Assembly: GCA_032622095.1 (NCBI GenBank)
Contig: CP136068.1
Span: 114,748,509 to 114,812,508 of the forward strand
DNA from: Siphonodentalium dalli
Lineage: Eukaryota > Mollusca > Scaphopoda > Gadilida > Siphonodentaliidae
Reading direction: 5' to 3'
DNA: 64,000 nucleotides
Position 1 is the first letter of the stretch, and the number at the start of each line of letters is the position of its first letter. Of the stretch, positions 34,067-45,884 are shown piece after piece. The notes beneath the pieces are model-generated. The model had not been told where the DNA came from, did not search any database, and saw only the letters and a list, made by a program, of their open reading frames with translations. The translations under genes were made by a program, and so were the position numbers.

Positions 34067-35380
34067 GGCCAAAAAAAAATAAAAAAGGTTTTGGTTCTCA
34101 GCCCCCGCCGCATTGAATAAAAAGGGCCGCATTAGGCCTTTTTATTGCAATGCCTGATGTTAATGACAAAAAAACTAACAAAATAAAAAATATATATATA
34201 TATTTATTTTTTTTGATTTTATCAACATGTCCATAGCAAATATGTGTTGAATATTAGTGTGCATTGAGCTTACAACATGAAGTAGATGACTACAATTAAG
34301 AAAATGATTAGCTGATCCTCATGCTCTTCTTACAATTAGTCATTGTGAATAAGGCAAAAAAAAGAAAGTGTTTTGGTTCTCGGGCATTTTTTTTTTCAAA
34401 TCAATAAGGGAGGGAGGGTTTTATTTTTTATTTTTTTCTGCGCATAGTAAGCATGGACAAAGATACCTTCCTCTGTCTAGTAATAACCAGAAAGGTAGAG
34501 GGAACTGTTATGCATATAAACTCATTTAGTCTTATATAAAAATGACATTGTACTACCAGTGTACATGTATGACTGGGATTACCTAACAATATATAATGCC
34601 CCTGACATTCACTATTGTTATTGTTGTCTAAAAACTGATACCTCCCCATTCTAATATGTGATCCTGAATTTAGTCCTGTGCCTTTCAATTGTAGAAAGTT
34701 ACAATTAGTGTAAGTTGTTCACAATGATTAATTGTAAGAAGAGCATGAGGATCAGCTAATCATTTTCTTAATTGTAGTCATCTACTTGATGTTGTAAGCC
34801 TGCAAGTCACTTTTTAACACATTACATGTTAGAGCTCAATGCACACTAATATTCAACACATATCTGCTATGGACATGTTGATAGAAAAAAAATGTTTTTT
34901 TTTTCAAATTTGTTTTTTCGTAAGTTTTTTTGTCATAACATCAGGCGTTGCAATAAAAAGGCCTAATGCGGCCCTTTTTATTCAATGCGGCGGGGCCTGA
35001 GAACCAAAACTTTATTTTTTTTGGCCTAACTTACACTAATTGTAACTTTATACAATTGAAAGGCACAGGACTAAATTCAGGATCACATATTAGAATGGGG
35101 AGGTATCAGTATTTAGACAACAATAACAGTAGTTAATGTCAGGGGCATTATATATTGTTAGGTAATCCCAGTCATACACTGGTAGTACAATGTCATTTTT
35201 ATATAAGACTAAATGAGTTTATATGCATAACAGTTCCCTCTACCTTTCTGGTTATTACTAGACAGAGGAAGGTATCTTTGTCCATGCTTACTATGCGCAG
35301 AAAAAAATAAAAAATAAAACCCTCCCTCCCTCATTGATTTGAAAAAAAATTGCCCGAGAACCAAAACATTTTTTTTGGCC
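34067..35380. repeat. Two interleaved inverted-repeat elements (A-B-A'-B')
   Basis: A (34067-34350) pairs with A' (about 34705-35026) and B (34353-34704) pairs with B' (35027-35380). Both pairs have similar outer ends: GGCC/GGCA followed by A-runs, then GGTTCTC, and the inverse ending TTTTGGCC. A/A' carry CGCATTAGGCCTTTTTATTG; B/B' carry AGATACCTTCCTCTGTCTAG. It lies in the intron between the RING gene exons at 31524 and 35767. Confidence 0.85.
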
Positions 35381-35394
35381 TAAAGGAGATTAAC

Positions 35395-35495
35395 GATCAT
35401 TTTCAAACCAACATTTTCTAACTGAATTTGAATCGAATAATGGGAATGAAACAAATAATGAATCAAATATTGACAGGACCCTACGATCTATGCAT
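35395..35495. repeat. hAT-like end fragment
   Basis: TTTGAATCGAATAATGGGAA followed by AATATTGACAGGACCCTA resembles the subterminal and terminal motifs of the hAT-like element at 28419-29504, in the same orientation as its right end. Only one end is seen. Confidence 0.5.
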
Positions 35496-35766
35496 CCAAT
35501 CCCAGCATTATGTAAAAGAGTTTTAACTACGGGGGATGGTACATATAGTAGACAAAGATAATGTGGGATCATTACTGATGCCTTTGAGAAAATTAATTTT
35601 GTTCTATTCTAAAAGTATGACTGCTCAACTGTGCTTTGTTCATTGTTTTTCAAATCATCTCTATATATCTCGTTTCCCGTATCTCATTTTTGTCACATTT
35701 TTATCGCATCTTATTTTTGGCCTAAATTAATCAATCACTTTAATAGAACGACAAGTTTTTACTCAC

Positions 35767-35887
35767 AGAAGATGATGATGGTTTTCTGAGTGCAGGACTA
35801 ACTAAATCAATCAGCTCATTCATCTTCAAACCTGCCATGGTGCCTCGCTGCAATCGTATCTGTGACAGGGTCCTATGGATTTCATCC
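35767..35887 (-). CDS. RING gene exon (pre-RING helical block)
   Basis: The exon starts after CTTATTTTCAG with one base completing an arginine codon, then reads DEIHRTLSQIRLQRGTMAGL and ends ALRKPSSSS before GTGAGT. Incoming phase matches the 41440 donor and outgoing phase 0 matches the RING exon. The xLSQIRxxRGTMAGLxxxxLI pattern is a helical block before the RING, as in the RNF214/TTC3/DZIP3 group (family recall, not searched). Confidence 0.88.
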
Positions 35888-35904
35888 CTGAAAATAAGAG
35901 ATAT

Positions 35905-35985
35905 TTAATCCCTTCGCAACGGGAGCTTCCTGAATTTTTTCGAAAACCCTGTGCCAATGCATTCTCTTATATATGAATCGCAAAT
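35905..35985. mobile_element. F1 MITE left-end fragment
   Basis: TTAATCCCTTCGCAACGGG followed by CCCTGTGCCAATGCATTCTC and the left arm of one palindrome; the remainder is cut off by the next repeat. Confidence 0.65.
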
Positions 35986-36038
35986 CTATCTGAGTGCACT
36001 GAATACGATTCAAGCCAAGCTTTAGCGAGGCTCAAATC

Positions 36039-36805
36039 AAATTTAGTGGACAAGGTTGATCAATTTTGTATAGAATTGCGACAAATTTTAGATCTTTTTA
36101 TCACATATCACATTTTAGCAAGGAAATACGATCTCAAAATGGCTGGGAATAAAACAAATCAAAATTGATTTCCTTATAAGAACCAAAGAGGAAGTAAAGA
36201 CACCTGCAAGAACAAATATAGTTCCATTTTAAATGTGTCTTTTCGTGTTGACAAAATTGTTCAACAACCCTACTCAACACTAAATAACCCAACACAAATT
36301 GAATATCTTAATTATATTCTAACAAGAGGTGTGCACTCGCGTGCTAGCATACCCCCACTGTGGCAAATTCAACCCGCATTATCCGTAAACCCAACAAAAA
36401 AGATTTTTAACTTTAAAGAAAAATTTGGATTAATAATATCGATATGGTGTCGCAAGAAGCTTGTACAGAAAAAATATTCAAATTGGTTCATATTTGTTCG
36501 AATGATTGCAGAAACCCAAAAAAGGGTAGAAAATGAAACGCTACCTTAACATCTAAGATGGCTTTTGTTGAGTGTTTCCTAACTTGATAGCATCCACATA
36601 ATCCACAAAATCCACACAAAAAAAATCCCAAAACTTTCTAAGTCAAAATAAGTCGAAAATGAAGTGTAATGTTAGGAAAAACAGTCCGAGCCAACCCTGA
36701 GCTGCATCATGTAGAGAGGGTGTTGTGAGAAGCATGTATACCAATTAAGTCGGACAGAATGTTCTAAGTCAAAATAAGTCGAAAAGTAAGGCGTAACTTA
36801 AAAAA
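36039..36805. repeat. Repeat X, copy 1
   Basis: Matches 37402-38205 almost base for base, with a ~35-base deletion near 36740. It contains the AACAAGAGGTGTGCACTCGC start (36322) of a tandem-core element. The 104-residue open frame (36235-36549) is present in both copies and looks like a by-product. Confidence 0.85.
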
Positions 36806-36807
36806 AG

Positions 36808-37400
36808 ACCATAGTATCATGATGAGTTGAAGAGGTCAAGTCGATTTATCAATCGAGCCGCAGAAGGTGGCGAGTTTGAATCCAGCGATCTGACCTCTTC
36901 AACGAGGCGCGATGCAATGACCAGATCAGTTCACTGCAGTGATAATAAGTTTATTATATGACATGCTTTAAATCCATATAACCACATTTTAACCCTTTCA
37001 TGATGGGAGCTGCGCTTGTGCTTCATTAAATATCCTGTGTCAGTGCACTGTCTCATATATGCGAGTCTCTCATTGGGAGCCTTGCATGTTTAAGAGAATG
37101 CACAGGCTTACAAGGTCAAGTTAATATTGTTAGACCAATGTATTCTCTTACATATACGAGGCTCCCTATGGAAGACTCGCATACATAAGAGAATGCATTG
37201 GCACAGAGTTTTCACCAAATTTCAGGAAGCTCCAGTCATGAAAGGGGTAATGGCATGAACCCATGTAATTAAAGCAGGGGTAGATTAGAGAAATGTCAAT
37301 GAAGCAATAAACGGAAACAACTGCATGTGCATTCCCTCGCATAGAGGTTGTTGGCATGACATCATATAAAACAGCAGCTTTCATTGTTTCAAACTTGAAT
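36808..37400. repeat. Segmental duplicate Y, copy 2 (with F1 MITE)
   Basis: Near-identical to 27478-28080. The nested F1 MITE (36996-37248, palindromes at 37045 and 37137) is at the same place in both, so it was present before the duplication. Confidence 0.87.
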
Positions 37401-37401
37401 A

Positions 37402-38420
37402 AAATTTAGTGGACAAGGTTGATCAATTTTGTATAGAATTGCGACAAATTTTAGATCTTTTTATCACATATCACATTTTAGCAAGGAAATACGATCTCAA
37501 AATGGCTGAGAATAAAACAAATCAAAATTGATTTCCTTATAAGAACCAAAGAGGAAGTAAAGACACCTGCAAGAACAAATATAGTTCCATTTTAAATGTG
37601 TCTTTTCATGTTGACAAAATTGTTCAACAACCCTACTCAACACTAAATAACCCAACACAAATTGAATATCTTAATTATATTCTAACAAGAGGTGTGCACT
37701 CGCGTGCTAGCATACCCCCACCGTGGCAAATTCAACCCGCATTATCCGTAAACCCAACAAAAAGGATTTTTAACTTTAAAGAAAAATTTGGATTAATAAT
37801 ATCGATATGGTGTCGCAAGAAGCTTGTACAGAAAAAATATTCAAATTGGTTCATATTTGTTCGAATGATTGCAGAAACCCAAAAAAGGGTAGAAAATGAA
37901 ACGCGACATTAACATCTAAGATGGCTTTTGTCGAGTGTTTCCTAACTTGATAGCATCCACATAAAAAATCCCAAATCCACAAAAAAAAAATCCCAAAACT
38001 TTCTAAGTCAAAATAAGTCGAAAATGAAGTGTAATGTTAGGAAAAACAGTCCGAGCCAACCCTGAGCCGCATCATGTAGAGAGGGTGTTGTGAGAAGCAT
38101 GTATACCAAAAATTATTGAAATCGGTTCATATTTGTTAAAGTTATTAAGTCGGACAGAATGTTCTAAGTCAAAATAAGTCAAAAAGTAAGGCGTAACTTA
38201 AAAAATGAAAGTCGGACCGCACCGCAATTAGCATCATGCGGAGAGGCGGTCCTAAGGAGATTGCATACAAAAAATTATTGAAATTGGTTCATAGTTGTTC
38301 GAGTTATGAGGTCGGGCGGACTGACGGAGAAAGTGTGATGAACAGACGCAGTCAATAAGTGTGACGGACACACGCAGTCAATCCAGTATACCCCCAATTT
38401 TCTTCGAAAGTGGGGGTATA
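37402..38420. mobile_element. Repeat X copy 2, ending as a tandem-core element
   Basis: Continues from the AACAAGAGGTGTGCACTCGC start at 37685 through units with AAATTATTGAAATCGGTTCA, to a GACGGA tract (38330-38370) and a terminal hairpin TATACCCCCAATTTTC...GAAAGTGGGGGTATAA (38391-38419). This is the same layout as 48843-49625. Confidence 0.75.
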
Positions 38421-38641
38421 ATTAACATGATAATAACATTGATCAATATCATTGCACTAAGCTTTTACATCCCAATGTGTGCCGATAATACACATGTGTC
38501 TTACTAAAAATATGAGTTGTAGAAATACTTTTCCACTTATGTTATCTGTCATCTGCTTATTTTTCCTGCAAACCCCTCCAGATTAATTAATAATAGACAA
38601 TTCCACTGTATACTTTTACAACTGAAAAGGAGAATCCATTA

Positions 38642-38690
38642 ACCCTTTCAGTACCAAGTCCGATTTTTGTATCAACCCATATAGTGATGT
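38642..38690. mobile_element. F3 MITE left-end fragment
   Basis: TTAACCCTTTCAGTACCAAG followed by TCCGATTTTTGTATCAACCC, the left end of the F3 family (44006-44464). A similar fragment is at 46559-46593. Confidence 0.7.
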
Positions 38691-38810
38691 AACGATACGG
38701 GGGTTATCGGTAAAAGCCGATAGCCGATATTTTCAGTAGAATTATCGGCCGATCCGATACAGATAAGTCTTGTACGTGAACAAAACTCCATATCAATTTG
38801 TCTTTTAAAT

Positions 38811-38935
38811 CAAAGAAGTTGGAATCACTGACTTTTATACCATTTTTTGGGGAGTTATAGTCATGAACCTAATGACTATAACTCCCCAAAAAATCTAAAA
38901 AAATGGCATAAAAGTCGGTGATTCCAACTTCTGTG
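38811..38935. mobile_element. hAT-type MITE, second copy
   Basis: Same termini as 4457-4578 (AGAAGTTGGAATCACTGAC and inverse). The centre is different: GGGGAGTTATAGTCAT and its inverse. Flanks TTTTAAAT and CTTTAAAT match at 7 of 8 bases. Confidence 0.85.
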
Positions 38936-38943
38936 CTTTAAAT

Positions 38944-40616
38944 TGCAAAGTATTGTCGGCAAAGAACCGATAACCTGGTCGCAAAAAAGTTTAGTTTACG
39001 TTCCCCAAAAACCCTGGCAAAACGATTTAATATTTCGTTGCATTCAAAAGATGTCCTCAATATTTGTTTGATTCCGTTACTGTGCCTTACGGAATCCATT
39101 TGAGTCAATGACTCAATTTCAATTTGCCAAACTCGATCTTTTTCAGAAGTTGAACTTGCGTTTAATAACACCTGCAATGTTGCAATTGTTGACATTTTCT
39201 CTGCCCATGGCCGCAGATACAAATCCCGCCCATAGAGCACTCTGATTGGTTCGGATGGTTCCATCAAACAAATTAGTGACCTCCTCCATCTTCAGTCATC
39301 GTATACCAAATCAAATACTTTATTGGACTAGACGAGAACAATACCAGAACGTCAATCAATTTGAATCAAAAGCACTTTAAACACACACACTTAAATGTTG
39401 TTAACACGTGATGTTTCTATATATTGAGGAATAGCGAGTCACAACTGCGGCGACTTTAATGCAAACTGGTCAAGTGTGACTCGTGTATTTATAAGCACTG
39501 TGATTTTTAGTTTACGGTGTCATCTGTCAACACGTGGCATATTAGTGATTCCTACTCGAAGACATCAAATGCATGCAAATAATCGTTTGATCTTGCCGCC
39601 CGGTACCCGCAATGGGAAGATAATAACATTAATGTGACAACTTACTGTCGCACGTGGCATGGAATTAATTCCACACCCCTATGAATACATCACTAAATGA
39701 TACCGGTACATTAGTAGACTGGTACCCTGTCCCAACTCCTGCTACTCGCCGTAGGGACAGGGATAGGCTAAACAGAAAGTGGAATTTTGAATTGTGTTTC
39801 CGGTTTGTGAGATATTGTTTTAAAATAGAAAAGCACATTTCAACATCGGTACGTTTTTCTTAATTTAATAATACAAGACGCAAGTATATAACTTTGACAA
39901 CTACACGATCAAATTGAATAGAGTGTTTTCCACAGGAATCGACTAACCCCGATCAATGGCAATAAGTTAAATAGTGCGAAATCATGTTTTTGTAGCTTGG
40001 ATATTTGGAAATTCTGATGTCAACAAACACCCCCGGTAACCGGTCACATCAATTTTGTGTTGAAGTTTGCTGGCTCATGTCGCATTTTATTAACTAAATT
40101 CGTCGGGGATATATTTACGCTCATGTTGATACCAGAATTAACACAAGGGGTCAATGTGATTTGCGTGGGTGGACCTTTTACCATAAATTGCCAAACTTGG
40201 CTATACCGTCCCATGCTCTGACAAGTTGGTCAGTCTGTACTACATACATTTAAGGGGTTTATTTACATTACTGATACTAACAGGTATCTCCTTCACACAG
40301 ATATGTCAATATAAGTTGATGACGATAGTTCTATTTGTTCCAAATAAGTTTTGTGAGGTACTAGTAATCACACCCCACCCCCTCGTGCACGGTTACATCA
40401 ACATTGAAGAAGTTTGCTGGCTCATGTCTGATTTTTTTATTTCGATGTTTCGGCTATATTATTGTGGTCATTCTAGTACCAAAATCATCTATATGAGGCA
40501 GATATATTTTGTTTGCGTGAGGTGTTTTGTGTCAAACGGGAAAATCTGAGTTGTCTGGGGAGCACTGGAGCCTGAGGGTTAATATTACTAGTGCATATTA
40601 TTTGTTGTTGTCTGTA
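38944..40616. other. Intron of the RING gene, no exon supported
   Basis: A 109-codon frame on the minus strand (39267-38938) begins MMEPSEPIRVLYGRD and has no recognised domain. There are TAACGATACGGGGGTTATCG (38697-38716) and related CCGATA phrases of an unknown repeat. The rest is AT-rich. The splice phases either side do not need an exon here. Confidence 0.35.
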
Positions 40617-40835
40617 TGCGCTGGTGCAGCATTAAAGATCCTGTGCTAATACATTCTCTTATATATGTGAGTCTCCCATAGGGAGCCTCACCTATGTAAG
40701 AGAATGCACTGGCTTACAAGGTCAATGTAAATATTGTTAGACCAATGTATTCTCTTATATATCCCACGCATATGTAAGAAAATGCATTGGCACAGGGTTT
40801 TCGCAAAATTTCAGGAAGCTCCAGTCATGGAAGGG
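40617..40835. mobile_element. Twin-hairpin MITE F1, left end truncated
   Basis: Palindromes at 40653-40713 and 40742-40794, then GGAAGCTCCAGTCATGGAAGGG and TTAA at 40836-40839. Confidence 0.78.
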
Positions 40836-40937
40836 TTAAGTGTGCCTTACCAGGCATGCCTATTAAACTCACCTATATGGTATTGGTTAACCAATGTGGT
40901 TGGAATGTTCTCAATTATTAAAATTGTAAAAAATTGT

Positions 40938-41030
40938 TAGGCCAATGCATTCTCTTATATATGCGAGGCGACCTATGGTCGACTCGCATATATAAGAGAA
41001 TGCATTGGCACAGGGTAAAAAAAATCACGA
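40938..41030. mobile_element. F4-type palindrome fragment
   Basis: TTAGG, one full palindrome (40942-41011), then CACAGGGTAAAAAAAATC and CGACTTA, the right portion of family F4. Confidence 0.7.
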
Positions 41031-41179
41031 CTTAGCAAAATGGAAGTTTTCCATCGGAATGGGGATTTTCGATTAGTCGACTTCAACTTGATTTTGGACT
41101 GTTGATTAGTCAACTACGAAAAACCCTAGTCATTTCAATATATATACTCAAATATAAGTACTTTCAAAATAAATGGGAT

Positions 41180-41355
41180 AAGTTTCAATCTTTTTCCATG
41201 AAACAGATCTCTAACTAGAATAGAAAATGCAGAAAAAAGCGATTGAACACTCTGTTGAATGTCCTCAAAGCAGTGAACATCCATTCCAAATTTCATTTAG
41301 ATCCGACAACCGGTCAATCAAGTTTACCCCCTATTCTCTTCGAGAGTTGTTGTAT
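41180..41355. repeat. Tandem-core unit fragment
   Basis: Contains CATTCCAAATTTCATTTAGA and a TCTTCGAGAGTTGTTGTATAAA end, similar to the cores at 23240-24060 and the hairpin end at 38391. Confidence 0.5.
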
Positions 41356-41439
41356 AAAAAGTCAGACTTTACAAATCAGTAGAAACTTGGAACTTTGATA
41401 AAAGTTTGATAAAAACTTACACGCTGATCAAGAACTAAC

Positions 41440-42467
41440 CTTGTTGACGATGGAATAGCCTCCTGTATATTCTGGACGACCTTCTCGTATGGATTAGCTG
41501 CAGCTGGAGGTCTGTTTGATCCAGTTAGTGGGGTCAGAGGTCGAGTAGGTCCCAACGGTACGGACATAATTGGATTTGGAGCCTTCGATCCTCGTAAGGC
41601 AGTAAGCGGTCTTTGCGGCATTCTAGAAGTGATCAGGCCTGATGGGGGAATCAGCGGTTTAGGCTTTTCGGCACCGTTTGCGGTCGCTCCAGACGCTGTC
41701 GTCCTCGAAGCGGCAAATGGCTCGAGAGGTCTTGGCTGACTTTTGGATGGAGATGCTTCGCCACTGCTAACAGATGAATACAACTGTGGTGCTACTTTAT
41801 TAGATGCAGATGACGGTGGATTGTTAGACACAGTGCCCCCTTGTGGAGGCTTATTTGATGCAGATGACAGTGGATTACGAGACACAGCGCCACCTTGTGG
41901 AGGCTCTTTACCCTTCTGTAATTTCCCTGAGAATGCCTTCATTCCGACAGGTGGAGCTAAAGGCTTTGGCTGATTCGACTGACTAGGATTTGTTTTAAAT
42001 TGACTTTGTATGGAAGACATAGGTTTCACTGTAGCTGGTTGATTACCTGGTTTTTGAGCATTAGTTTGTGCTGCAGCAGGGTGCTTGCTAGCTGTTTTTT
42101 TAGTATTAATTGCAGCGGTTGCTTGATAGACAGGTAAGGTAGCTATTGGCGGAGTGCCCCTGGTGCCTGTGATTTGCGGCGGTGGATGCCCAGGTATTAA
42201 CAGAGGTGCCCTGACTTCTGGTTGCTGAAACGGTCCAGTTCCGATATTTTGAGGCGGTGGATGACGATACCTCGGTTGAGGTGCCCTGACCCCTGGTATG
42301 GGAGGCCTCATACCAGGAGGCATCATCAGTGGAAACGGGAAAGGCATTCCACTCCCATTCGGAGAAATCGATTCGGGCGAACCTGGACTTCCTGCACCAG
42401 GTGAAATTGTCACAGGGGAGCGAAGAACTGGTGAACATCTTGGCAATGGCATAGCTTGGAATTTCAT
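41440..42467 (-). CDS. RING gene exon (proline/serine-rich region)
   Basis: This 1028-base exon encodes about 342 residues from MKFQAMPLPRCSPV to IQEAIPSST. It is low in charge and rich in P, S, G, T and A. Features include an SPGAGSPGSPESISPNGSG cluster, MPPGMRPPIPGVRAPQP, and a directly repeated ~18-residue unit (PPQGGAVSRN.../PPQGGTVSNN...). The only folded-looking stretch is at the end (NPYEKVVQNIQEAIPSS). It is probably disordered and could bind SH3 or WW partners. The acceptor is CTTCTACTTTAG/ATG, so the ATG at 42467 is an internal codon in this model; it could also be an alternative start. The donor is AAG/GTTAGT, phase 2. Confidence 0.9.
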
Positions 42468-43060
42468 CTAAAGTAGAAGGGTATCAAAGTTACAAGGCAT
42501 ATTGTATGTACATGATGAGAAATGAGAAATGTATCATTCAACTTAAAACTGAAATAATTCTGCTTTACCATTTCACTATTTTAACAATTAAAAATACATT
42601 TGAACTATGTAGAAATGTAAATATTTACTTGTTCATTCAAACCAAATTAACCACTGATAGATGTAGAAAAACAAATCTACCACAAAATGACAATGTACAT
42701 AATATTTACATGCCAGTAAGAATTGTCATTGTATGATGATAAGCTGGTTACGCCATTCATGTAAATAACTACATTATTTACTATTATCTTCTCTGTACAT
42801 TCTGTGCATACCACATTATTGCATTCATGTTCCAGTGGGAATGCATGTGTGAGTGTAGATATAAAATGTTCAACGCGGGGTTTAAATCCAATGTGGCGGG
42901 GCACGTGAAACAAAACATTAATTGTTTTTTGGCCTAACAAATTATAGCCTGTGTCAAACACTGTTAGTAGCAATGCACTGAGCTTCAGAATATTTAAGAT
43001 GAGAAGATTTTTACACCATTCTAGTAAAATAAATGTCAATAGAATTTGAAATATGCTTAC

Positions 43061-43156
43061 AAAATCAGGAGGACTTGGTGGAAGGGTGATGTCTAATGTA
43101 ATCGTGCTCAGTAATTCCCCATTCCTTATGGAAGCAATTGCATGTTCGTATTCCGC
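43061..43156 (-). CDS. RING gene exon
   Basis: 32 codons, AEYEHAIASIRNGELLSTIT through PPSPPDF, phase 0 on both sides. Acceptor ATATTTCAG, donor TTT/GTAAGC. It joins a helical segment to the proline-rich exon. Confidence 0.88.
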
Positions 43157-43521
43157 CTGAAATATAATCATTGTTTTATGACAGAATTACGCTTTATATG
43201 CATAATGAAGATTTAAGCTTTATCTAATTAATTTATTTCAAGTGTGGTTTTATCCAATTTTTACAAAAGACAAAATGATACAAAATGATTATCAGTGACA
43301 AAGTTGAGTATGAAATGAGAAAATTATGAAGATTTTTTCTTCATCCGTTAATTTGTAACATATATTTATCAACAGAAACAACACCACAGAATATATATTC
43401 GTATCTTTATACAAGTGCAATAAAATATGTTAGATTTGTTTATTGGGGTCTACCGCCATTTTAGCCGCTATGGAAAATCACAACGTAAGTTTTACTGGGG
43501 AAAGACTGCCTAGAGGATTAA

Positions 43522-43740
43522 CCCTTTCATGATGGGAGCTGTGCTGGTGCAGCATTGAAGATCCTGTGCCAGTGCATTCTTTTATATATGCGAGGCTCCC
43601 TGTCAAGGTCAAGGTAAATATTGTTAGGCCAATGTATCCACTTATAAATGCGAGAATCCATATGAGAGATGCGCATGTATAAGAGAATGCATTGGCACAG
43701 GGTTTTCGCAAAAGTTCAGGAAGCTCCTGTCATGGAAGGC
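43522..43740. mobile_element. Twin-hairpin MITE F1
   Basis: TTAA on both sides (43518-43521, 43741-43744). The first palindrome has lost its right arm (43571-43602); the second is at 43631-43695. Confidence 0.83.
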
Positions 43741-44005
43741 TTAATGCACTATGTAACTTATCTTCTGTGCCACCAGGGGCAGCTTCAAATCAGTCGAGAG
43801 CTAAAGTAATTGTTTTTTGTTATCTATTCAATTTATGTTACAATTTGTCAGAAGGTTACATTATGAATTTCCTGTCATGAACACATTTGATTAAGATATT
43901 TTTGGGTAAATTATATCTACTGTCATGTTTACGCTGACCACTGTTGAGTTGACTGTATCATAATATTCAATCAAACTTATAAATAAAATACATCAGTAAC
44001 TTTAA

Positions 44006-44464
44006 CCCTTTCAGTGCCAGGTCCGATTTTTGTATCAACCCATATACCCTGTGCCAATGCATTCTCTTATATATGTGAGTCGACCATAGGTCGCCTCGCA
44101 TATATAAGAGAATGCATTGGCCTAACAATTTTCGTCATTTGTTATTATTTTTTACAATTTTTTACAATTTTAATATTTTTTTCTTATATTCTTTAACAGA
44201 ATTATTTTGTGGGTTTAGTGCCAGGGAATCTTACGTTTTTCATGGGCATCAAAATTATTACTATGAATATTTGGTGATAGTTTTGAGTTATAACATGCCC
44301 CTAAGGTTTTATCCAGTTTGTTTTTAAATTCGCTATAGCATACTTAAGCTTACCCAAAAAAAATTTCAACCCAAAAAAACTCTATTTTAAAAAAAAAAAT
44401 TTTAGGGCCAATTATACAGACCATAAATTAGGGCCGATGAGATCGGCCCCTGGCACTGAAAGGG
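44006..44464. mobile_element. Single-hairpin MITE, family F3
   Basis: Ends CCCTTTCAGTGCCAGG and the inverse of CCCTTTCAGTGCCAGGGG, TTAA on both sides (44002-44005, 44465-44468). One palindrome (44049-44121). The right part contains a GGGCCGATGAGATCGGCCCC hairpin (44431-44450). An inverted copy is at 59861-60283. Confidence 0.87.
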
Positions 44465-44649
44465 TTAATGGTCAGGTATTTGGCTTAAAAACATAAGGTT
44501 TTGAAATAAATTCATAATTGTCAAACTCTTAAGAATATTATAGGAACACATCACAAAGAAAGACAATGATTATATCAGTGTTTCTGCTGTAGGGGGTAGC
44601 GGGTCCATTTTAGGGTCCCTTTCCCCTCACAAAAATGTCCCCTCTGACG

Positions 44650-44866
44650 TACAGTAATGCCCTAAGTAATCGACCCCTTAATGACAGCAGAATTATGGGT
44701 AACTTTTCAGGATTTAGTCGGAAATATGGCTTGTTGCCATTCATCGGAAAGCTCTCGACGAGAGCTTTCCGATGAATGGCAACAAGCTATATTTCCAACT
44801 AAATCCTGAAAAGTTACCCATAATTCTGCTGTCGTTAAGGGGTCGATTACTTAGGGCATTACTGTA
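44650..44866. mobile_element. TACAGTAATGCCC MITE, long form
   Basis: Complete inverted arms, with an inner AGCTTTCC/GGAAAGCT palindrome around GACGAGAG (44750-44775). Confidence 0.88.
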
Positions 44867-45591
44867 TTCCCAACATGATCAACAGATTAATGCCTACATC
44901 ACCTGTGTATCTGCCACTTAATAAAACCAACACGGAATGAAGATAATTTTATTTGTCGTCAATGTTCATCACTAGTGAACAGTTTTGTGGGAAAAGAATG
45001 CTTTTCAGGGCTACAGACATTGACAATTATTGCCTTATTCTGAAAGATCTCGAAGTGGACATCGCTAAAAGCCAAGTGGTTGATTCTGCCTGCATGGTTA
45101 CATCAAGATTATGTTGTCAAATAACACTGTTCTGATTTATGATTATTAAGACAATATTTTTCTGTAAGCTTTGAGCTGAGGAAGTTCCATTTTTATACCA
45201 TAAAATTAGCTCACTATGGTTCAATAGTCTGATATATATCCGTTAAATATATGCTTGAAGGGCATGGACAAAATTTTATGAATTAGAAAAACAACCCGGA
45301 AATCCAGCATGCATAGTAGGTAACACATCACTTAGTTGGTCTAAAATTGCTGTCAAAGTGTTTATTTAACAAATAATTATTTAAATATTTAAATACAACT
45401 TATTACCGGTAACCAAGAATTTGATTACCCAATGACTGAACCAAAAATGCAAAACCTAATATAATATGTAAAATACCTTCTGATTACCATTACTGGTATT
45501 AGATAAACATAGTATGTTGATGGACTGAGATCCCCCCAGCAAAAGGGGTACCATTGCCCCGACCCCGTGGAAACCCTGATAATATACTCAC

Positions 45592-45694
45592 CGATACTTC
45601 ATCTCTGATACTTTCACATTTACTGATGACAGCCTTCCAAAACTCGAGACCCTCAAACAGTTTTTGTGGAGGTCGAACCCTGTCATTCTCAGCA
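45592..45694 (-). CDS. RING gene exon
   Basis: One base completes a serine codon, then AENDRVRPPQKLFEGLEFWK and AVISKCESIRDEVS. Acceptor TTTCTTTATTTGAAG, donor TCG/GTGAGT. Incoming phase matches 49665 and outgoing phase 0 matches 43156. A helical segment is predicted from sequence character. Confidence 0.85.
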
Positions 45695-45884
45695 CTTCAA
45701 ATAAAGAAACATAATTTATCAGAATAGGTTCAGAATAGAGCCCTGCAAATATTTGTGATTTGATTTAATGTCGATACTGCTGGTGTGGTTCGGTTTCGAC
45801 ACTGAATCTGACCCCCAATTTGGATATCTTCCCCCCTATCATTAACACATTGTTGCAAATTTTGTACAGGATGATCATGTGATG

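Noticed and set aside
27839-37384. Two 72-codon minus-strand frames that match each other
   Set aside because: Both are in segmental duplicate Y and partly in the MITE.
36235-37912. Two 104-codon frames nearly identical to each other
   Set aside because: They lie in the duplicated repeat X; conservation reflects recent duplication, not selection on protein.
38938-39267. 109-codon frame starting MMEPSEPIRVLYGRD
   Set aside because: Looks partly coding-like but no domain recognised; it overlaps the flank of a MITE, and the RING gene phases need no exon here. Kept only as a candidate for a search.
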